Of a DNA stretch of 64,000 bases, positions 58,873 through 64,000 are shown one piece after another. Within the stretch, counting starts at the first letter, position 1. The number at the start of each line of letters is the position of its first letter. Origin of the DNA: Filimonas lacunae (lineage in GTDB: Bacteria; Bacteroidota; Bacteroidia; Chitinophagales; Chitinophagaceae); the NCBI RefSeq assembly GCF_002355595.1, contig NZ_AP017422.1, forward strand, positions 806,001 through 870,000, in the 5' to 3' direction. A program made the translations under genes and the position numbers. Under the pieces are notes generated by a model. That model saw only the letters and a list, made by a program, of their open reading frames with translations, was not told where the DNA came from and made no database searches.

Positions 58873-59700
58873 ATGAAGAAAAACCTGTTATGCCTTTTTG
58901 CAGTGGGCGTTTTATTATTTACCTTTTTTTCCTGTGCTAAAAATAATTCCGATCCTTCAAGTGCGCTTTGCCGTGTGGTGGCGCTCAGCTTTGATTCTTT
59001 TCACCTGGAAACCAGGCAGCAACTGGATCAGGATGGTAATGTGCTGCGTATGGAAGATTATATCAGGGATACATTGGCGGCATTTAGCGTGTTTTATTAT
59101 ACTCCCGGTAAGGTGCTGGAGCAGGATACTGTGATGGATGAGCGTAATAAAGCATCTGACCTGGTTACTTATATCATCGGCGCGAATGGGTATGCATCGT
59201 CCAAGCATAGAGGTGGCAGAGGGTATGAAACAGAAGACTCCACTTTGTTTACCTATGATGCCAATGGATACATGGCCACTTCACAAAACTATCATTACAC
59301 ACTTGCTGCTGACAGTAGCAGAAGCCTGGCATATAAAGAGACGCACACTTTTGTGGTGGTGAATGGTGTGCGTACGGAGGAGAATGTAGTTTATGAAGGC
59401 GGCAACAATGAGCAGTATAACTACAAAGCAGTGTATACTTACTCTGATACGGTAGCTAATCATGTTTTTCTGTTACCTAATATTGTAAGTACGGTATTGG
59501 AATTTCCTTTTATGGGTAAGCTCAGTAATGCTTTAATAACGCGTGCTGCTTATACTAAACCAGATGGTACGCCGTTGTATCATTACGATTATTCTTATGG
59601 GTTTGATGCTGCAGGTAAGCCGGTAAAGGCATACTTTGTTTATAGTGGTAGCGGTTCTGGATTTAGAGGTTCTCTACAGTTGGAATATAATTGTCCGTAA
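58873..59700 (+). CDS. Lipoprotein with repeated beta-hairpin (YD-like) units
   Basis: From ATG 58873 a 275-residue lipoprotein (signal MKKNLLCLFAVGVLLFTFFS, then Cys). The mature part has repeats of the style found in RHS/YD proteins (DSTLFTYDANGYMATSQNYH, NYKAVYTYSDTVAN, YHYDYSYGFDAAGKPVKAYF). It resembles the exported protein at 20935-21771 in pattern, not in clear sequence identity. The role is unknown. A strong terminator follows. Confidence 0.65.
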   Translation: MKKNLLCLFAVGVLLFTFFSCAKNNSDPSSALCRVVALSFDSFHLETRQQLDQDGNVLRMEDYIRDTLAAFSVFYYTPGKVLEQDTVMDERNKASDLVTYIIGANGYASSKHRGGRGYETEDSTLFTYDANGYMATSQNYHYTLAADSSRSLAYKETHTFVVVNGVRTEENVVYEGGNNEQYNYKAVYTYSDTVANHVFLLPNIVSTVLEFPFMGKLSNALITRAAYTKPDGTPLYHYDYSYGFDAAGKPVKAYFVYSGSGSGFRGSLQLEYNCP

Positions 59701-59738
59701 TGTTTTAATGATATGGCCGGTTTTACAACCTGGTTTGC

Positions 59739-59773
59739 AAAAAGCTTCCTCCTGCTGTGGGGGAAGCTTTTTT
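59739..59773 (+). terminator. Terminator after the lipoprotein gene
   Basis: AAAAAGCTTCC and GGAAGCTTTTTT with a 12-nt loop. Confidence 0.88.
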
Positions 59774-59794
59774 ATTGGGGGATAGTGTATCCTG

Positions 59795-59831
59795 TTTCAA
59801 TAGATTATGCTGTAAGGGGTTTGATAATGTG
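59795..59831. repeat. Dispersed intergenic repeat, copy 2
   Basis: The first 16 bases (59795-59810) are identical to 43174-43189 and the similarity goes on to TAATGT at 59825-59830. It lies 22 nt after a terminator. Confidence 0.6.
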
Positions 59832-59910
59832 TTTATTGCGGGGCATGGTTTGTTTTACGGCATAAATATTGCGCAAATGCCTGCAAACCAATTAAACACT
59901 ACCTACTACT

Positions 59911-60699
59911 ATGAAACAACTTCTACTCCATGCAGCTACTGCCTGTTTGCTGCTGTCTGCTACTGTTAGCGCTTCTGCCCAGTTTAAAATCAACAAAAAA
60001 GGTATTGATGCAGCCGGTAAAGGTGTAAAGGCCGCTACTTTTTCGGATGCGGATGCTGCTAAGCTTGCCGGGCAGGCGATCGCTTATATGGATTCGCATA
60101 ATCCTGTAGCGGATGATAATGACCCGTACACCATCCGATTAAAAAAACTGTTTGCAGCCCATCAGAATGAAGGTGGATTGAAGCTCAATTTTAAGGTGTA
60201 TAAAGTAGTTGATATCAATGCTTTTGCGTGTGCTGATGGCAGTGTGCGTGTATTCTCTTCTTTAATGGATATTATGACAGATGAAGAGTTATTAGGTATT
60301 ATCGGGCATGAGATTGGGCATGTGGTGAATAAAGACACCCGCGATGCCATCAGAAGTGCTTACAAGAGAGAAGCGTTGACAGATGCGGCTTCTTCGCAGT
60401 CTGAAACAGTCAATACTTTATCGGAAAGTGAGTTGGGTGGTTTTGCTGCTGCATTACTGGATACGAAATTCAGCCGCAAGCAGGAGAGTGAGGCGGACGA
60501 TTATGCTTATGAATTTATGAAGAAGTATCATTATAAGGTAACAGCTTTGGCCAGTGCTTTTAACAAGTTTGCTGAAATGGAAAAGGAAACAGGCAGTAAT
60601 AAAAGCAAATCGGATAAGATGTTAAGCTCGCATCCGGAGAGTGCAGACCGTGCGGCTAAAGTGTTGGAAAAAGCTCAAAAAGATGGTTTGGCTAAGTAA
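59911..60699 (+). CDS. M48-family zinc metalloprotease, exported
   Basis: A 262-residue protein with a signal peptide (cleavage near VSASAQF). The catalytic motif HEIGHVV (about 131-137, GIIGHEIGHVVNKDTR) and the distal ligand in KQESEADDYAYEFMKKYHY (E in ESEAD) are intact. FACADGSVRVFSSLMDIMTD before the helix is typical of M48 Ste24/LoiP/BepA-type enzymes. SSHPESADRAAK after the protease core is the usual M48 tail. It probably degrades misfolded envelope proteins. It is a single-gene unit ended by a bidirectional terminator. Confidence 0.93.
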   Translation: MKQLLLHAATACLLLSATVSASAQFKINKKGIDAAGKGVKAATFSDADAAKLAGQAIAYMDSHNPVADDNDPYTIRLKKLFAAHQNEGGLKLNFKVYKVVDINAFACADGSVRVFSSLMDIMTDEELLGIIGHEIGHVVNKDTRDAIRSAYKREALTDAASSQSETVNTLSESELGGFAAALLDTKFSRKQESEADDYAYEFMKKYHYKVTALASAFNKFAEMEKETGSNKSKSDKMLSSHPESADRAAKVLEKAQKDGLAK

Positions 60700-60734
60700 G
60701 CCGGCCTGATAATAAACGTGCCACCGATAGTTAC

Positions 60735-60778
60735 ACCCACAAAAAAAGCCGCTGTTGTCAGTGGCTTTTTTTGTGGGT
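60735..60778. terminator. Bidirectional terminator
   Basis: A 20-bp stem with one mismatch (60735-60754 with 60759-60778); runs of seven A and seven T lie in the arms. It separates the M48 gene and the convergent SPOR-like gene. Confidence 0.85.
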
Positions 60779-60842
60779 AATAGCCAAGGTGTTGCTGGTT
60801 ATTGTTCTGGTAAACCGCAACTTATTAATGGTGGCACCGTGT

Positions 60843-61343
60843 TTAGTTCATATCTCCATACCATATCATGGTACGTTTACCATAGGCATCGTTGTACACT
60901 TTTTTTACCTGTGCCAATAGCTTGTCAGCTTCGGAGCTTTTAACATCGGTAATGCCTGCTACTACTATGTAATAGCCTTTGGTAAGGCCTTTATATACGC
61001 TGGAGTATTCAATGGAAATATAGTCGTCGTTTGTGGCATTGCCATCGCCACGGGCTTCGTAGCAGGGATAGTCTTTGCTATCGCTACCGCCTGTGCCGTT
61101 GCAGTCGGCCTGGCTCATACTCAGTCCTATTTTGGCGTTGGGGCTCAGGCCGCGCAGGTCCAGCTTTTTGTTCAGCCGTTTGGCTGCTTCTTTAGCGGTA
61201 GTTAGTGCATCGTTGTAATCTTTGGTGCTTTTAACGATGATGATTTGTTTGGGTACTTCTGAATTCCATTTTGCCTGTGCGAATGAATAGTTGCTTACCA
61301 AAGCTAACAGGCAGCATAGGGTAACGGTGATGGACGTTTTCAT
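60843..61343 (-). CDS. Exported SPOR-like protein, unknown role
   Basis: A 166-residue protein with a signal peptide (cleavage near YSFAQA). The mature part reads IIIVKSTKDYNDALTTAKEA AKRLNKK early on and KGYYIVVAGITDVKSSEADK later, in the order of a SPOR domain (peptidoglycan-binding fold). Between these is a Cys/Asp/Gly-rich loop (DCNGTGGSDSKDYPCYEARG). Whether it binds denuded glycan strands cannot be told. It is monocistronic. Confidence 0.62.
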   Translation of the reverse strand: MKTSITVTLCCLLALVSNYSFAQAKWNSEVPKQIIIVKSTKDYNDALTTAKEAAKRLNKKLDLRGLSPNAKIGLSMSQADCNGTGGSDSKDYPCYEARGDGNATNDDYISIEYSSVYKGLTKGYYIVVAGITDVKSSEADKLLAQVKKVYNDAYGKRTMIWYGDMN

Positions 61344-61480
61344 TTACTGGTTTTGTTTTTTAATGATTAGTGTTTACCGGGCAATTATTGCACCAAACAA
61401 ATATCAGGAAGTATCTGATTAGAAAAAGCAATTCAGGGGCGGAAGGAGTGGTGGGAGCGGTTGTATGGGAAAGGGGGAAT

Positions 61481-61514
61481 AAAAAAGAGACAGGGTTTGC
61501 CTGTCTCTTTTTTT
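61481..61514. terminator. Terminator of the cytochrome c biogenesis gene
   Basis: AAAAAGAGACAGG, GTTTG loop, CCTGTCTCTTTTT, with T-runs on both strands. It lies just after the stop codon at 61538 on the minus strand. Confidence 0.85.
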
Positions 61515-61537
61515 AGAACGATTCTATTTTCAAACAC

Positions 61538-64000
61538 TTATGCATCCAACGGCTCTAATGGTGCGGCGCCAGTTGCCTGTAATGTTTTGTTTAATTGTTT
61601 ATACCGGATCAATGCTGTTACCGAAACGGTGGTAATGATAGCTATTGTGATATATATCCAGGATGGTATTGGCATGGGATCGCCTTTGGCATAGGAGTGT
61701 AATCCTGACAGGTAGTAGTTTACGCCAAAGTAGGTCATGATAACCGTTGAAAAGGAAATCAGCGCCAGGAAGTTGAACAGGAACTTGCTGCCCAGGCCTG
61801 GAATCAGGCGTACGTGCAATACGAATGCATATACTATTACTGAAATGAAAGCCCATGTTTCTTTGGGATCCCAGCTCCAGTAACGGCCCCAGCTTTCGTT
61901 GGCCCACATACCGCCCAGGAAGGTACCAATGGTGAGCATGAATATGCCTATGGTCATAGACAACTCGTTTACGATGGTTAATTCGCGCAGAGACTGATCG
62001 ATGAACGGACGACGTTGTTTGTTGTTGGCAATGTGCAGTAGTAGCACCATCATGCCCAGCAGGGCGCTCAGACCAAAAAAGCCGTAGCTTCCGGTGATAA
62101 TGGCTACGTGTATCATTAGCCAGTATGATTTCAGTACAGGCACCAATTGAGTAATCTGTGGATTCATTTGAGCTCCACCGTGTGCAAAGCCCATTAATAT
62201 CACTGCTATTAATGCGCCTGCGGCTGGTATAAAAGAGTTGCTGTTTTTGTACAGGAGCAGGCCGGAAGTTAGTCCTATCAGGCTTATGAACATTACTGCT
62301 TCATAACCATTGCTCCATGGTGCGTGGCCGGAAATGTACCAGCGAACACCCAAGCCAAATGCCTGCAATACAGCGGCTGCCATTAATAGCGAAATCAATA
62401 CATCGATAGTATATCTTACTGCTTTTGCTTTGTTGAATAAGCTGATAAAGGATATGATTAAAAGCAGCGTGCCCGCCATAGCGTAGAAGATCATAAGCTT
62501 AAAGAACATGTTCCAGTTGTTGAACCGTACCTCCCAGTTTATTTTAGCCTGGGATGGCATGATATTACCGCCAATTCTTACCTGGTATTGTTCTATCTGT
62601 TGCAGTACTTCGTCTGCTTTGCTCCAATCGTTGGATTGCTGTGCATTTTGTATGGCTGAAAAATAGGCCAGCACCAATTGCTGTTCTTTTGTTTTAGGCG
62701 CTTCCATGAAGTTGAGAGCGGTCCAGGTATTGTTTTTATCACCTGCTACGGGTATAATGCGCAGATAGGAGCCATTTAGCAGCATTTGAGCTGCCTGCAT
62801 TTTGTCGTTCAGTTCAATCACCTCTTTATCATAGTTATCCTGATCGGCTGCTTTTTTAGCAAAGGAGGTATTGTATTGTTGCTCCAGTAAAAAGTGTGCT
62901 TCGCCGGTGGTGTCTATTTGTAACAGGTTCATGATAGAGGTGTACCCGTCTGCATTGGCTTTGGTAAGCTGTAGCAGCTCATTGCCTCCTCTTTTATTTA
63001 CTTTAATGAAAGGGATGTATACCCAATCTAATGGCCGGGAGGATATAGACAGAAAAAACTGGTTGGCATCCAGGTTATAAAAACCATCCTTGCGGTACAG
63101 CTTTCTGATCACTTCCAGTGCCAGTGTGTTGATGGGTTCTATTCGTCCTTCTATATTTTGTACGGGTAGGTAGCCGAATAAGGTAGCATGTTTTTTATCA
63201 ATGCTTACTGTTTTGGCAAAGCTTTCGCCGGTGCTGTCTGTTGGGCGTGGATTGTTGGGCTTTTCGTGATTATGGTTATCTTGTGCTGATGCAAATTGTA
63301 CAGCGGATAACAATATCAGTAATATGGCCAGCTCTTTTTTAGAAGCAATGGATTTGAGTTGTTGCTTTAAAATAGAGAAGCGGGTGCCTTTCCAGAAGAG
63401 GGTGAAGAACATACCGGAGAATAGCATGGCGTACCCGATGTAGGTAAGCATTGTGCCTGTTTGATCGTGGTTAACAGAAAGTACTGTGCCTTTTTCATCG
63501 GGGTCGTAGCTGCTTTGGAAAAAGCGGAATCCACGATAGTGTAATATGTTGTTCATGAATATTCTGTAGGGCATTTGCTCGCCTGCGTCTTTTACCACTA
63601 CCTGTGATGCAAAGGAAGAAGGGGAGTTGCTGCCGGGGTATTTGTCCAGCTCAAACTTATCCAGATGAATATAAAAAGGAGTGTAGTAAAAGCGGGAGCC
63701 ATAGCCCATAGATATTTTATAATCTTTAAAAGGTACAATGGCCTGGTAGCCGGTTAGGCCTTTGCCACCGTAGAAGGCTACCGTATCCTGCTTGTTCTGA
63801 CTTTTGATGGCCATTACTACCAGATCGGGTGCGTAGGCATCTTTTTTAGGATCTCCTTCAAAGCGTTCGATATGGCCTTTTTGCGGATATTCGGGAATTA
63901 CGAATAAGGGGCCCATTTCCATATTATACAGGGCACGTAAGCGCAGCGGCTCTTTGGTATTCAATGCTTTGATGGTATCCGTTTCGCGGGTTGCCATTAC
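61538..64000 (-). CDS. Cytochrome c biogenesis protein, CcsB (ResB)-CcsA fusion, 5' part cut by window end
   Basis: System II cytochrome c maturation protein that moves heme across the membrane and attaches it to CxxCH motifs. At least 820 residues are visible and the frame is still open at the window end, so the N-terminal helices of the ResB part are missing. The visible ResB end (RGFRFFQSSYDPDEKGTVLS) is followed by a helix, a long periplasmic region, and the CcsA part with its WWD-type heme segment (WGRYWSWDPKETWAFISVIV) and conserved His residues (MIHVAIITGSYGF; AFVLHVRLIP). The order matches ccsBA fusions known in Bacteroidota. A terminator follows at 61481-61514. Confidence 0.9.
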   Translation of the reverse strand, partial: VMATRETDTIKALNTKEPLRLRALYNMEMGPLFVIPEYPQKGHIERFEGDPKKDAYAPDLVVMAIKSQNKQDTVAFYGGKGLTGYQAIVPFKDYKISMGYGSRFYYTPFYIHLDKFELDKYPGSNSPSSFASQVVVKDAGEQMPYRIFMNNILHYRGFRFFQSSYDPDEKGTVLSVNHDQTGTMLTYIGYAMLFSGMFFTLFWKGTRFSILKQQLKSIASKKELAILLILLSAVQFASAQDNHNHEKPNNPRPTDSTGESFAKTVSIDKKHATLFGYLPVQNIEGRIEPINTLALEVIRKLYRKDGFYNLDANQFFLSISSRPLDWVYIPFIKVNKRGGNELLQLTKANADGYTSIMNLLQIDTTGEAHFLLEQQYNTSFAKKAADQDNYDKEVIELNDKMQAAQMLLNGSYLRIIPVAGDKNNTWTALNFMEAPKTKEQQLVLAYFSAIQNAQQSNDWSKADEVLQQIEQYQVRIGGNIMPSQAKINWEVRFNNWNMFFKLMIFYAMAGTLLLIISFISLFNKAKAVRYTIDVLISLLMAAAVLQAFGLGVRWYISGHAPWSNGYEAVMFISLIGLTSGLLLYKNSNSFIPAAGALIAVILMGFAHGGAQMNPQITQLVPVLKSYWLMIHVAIITGSYGFFGLSALLGMMVLLLHIANNKQRRPFIDQSLRELTIVNELSMTIGIFMLTIGTFLGGMWANESWGRYWSWDPKETWAFISVIVYAFVLHVRLIPGLGSKFLFNFLALISFSTVIMTYFGVNYYLSGLHSYAKGDPMPIPSWIYITIAIITTVSVTALIRYKQLNKTLQATGAAPLEPLDA

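Overview
The window comes from a Bacteroidota chromosome, most likely a Chitinophagales/Chitinophagaceae-type organism. Supporting signs are SusC/SusD outer-membrane uptake genes driven by a FecI/FecR pair, repeated TAnnTTTG -7 promoter elements (several with an upstream TTTG), an almost complete lack of Shine-Dalgarno sequences except in front of rpsU, and a tmRNA whose tag reads GNTSYAMAA. The assignment rests on family knowledge and pattern reading only; no database search was possible.

Layout. 1-3058: end of hscA, ribE, rpsU, a Xer recombinase, a hibernation factor and a small lipoprotein. 3121-5967: the classic tRNA-Thr/Tyr/Gly/Thr-tuf-tRNA-Trp-secE-nusG unit. 6023-18204: a foreign-looking insert in an otherwise conserved neighbourhood, with an ECF sigma factor, FecR anti-sigma factor, SusC, SusD, two thioredoxin-fold lipoprotein-type or secreted proteins, an S41 protease and a glycerophosphodiesterase. 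18363-20756: rplK-rplA-rplJ-rplL, closed by a terminator with no rpoBC following. 20935-36581: housekeeping and envelope genes (DUF3667, mazG, a 1256-residue NtrY-like kinase, a PolX with a lost polymerase site, an H1-like protein, rpmA/rplU, GH3, dxr, rseP, a membrane-anchored MutS-like ATPase).

36582-42587 is accessory. It holds a four-gene cassette (unknown protein, DUF5675, two small membrane proteins), an AraC regulator, a small XRE repressor with a perfect palindrome in front of it, a strongly structured candidate small RNA with its own promoter and terminator, and two small related ORFs. 42735-43108 is ssrA (tmRNA). Next to it lies a redox island (43377-49555) of AraC, two SDRs, a flavin monooxygenase, an HxlR regulator and an F420-reductase-like enzyme; two nearly identical inverted-repeat operators tie HxlR to the monooxygenase and to its divergent SDR. 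About 1 kb of probably decayed DNA follows.

50589-64000 is mixed: an unknown protein, a class C beta-lactamase-like hydrolase, an atypical SDR, a Crp/Fnr regulator, a truncated-globin-like lipoprotein, an LRR-DUF1963 fusion, an M48 metalloprotease, and a ccsBA-type cytochrome c maturation gene cut by the window end. The best candidates for something undescribed are the XRE/palindrome/structured-RNA/small-ORF locus (41117-42116), the DUF5675 cassette (36922-38599) and the two-site HxlR regulon.
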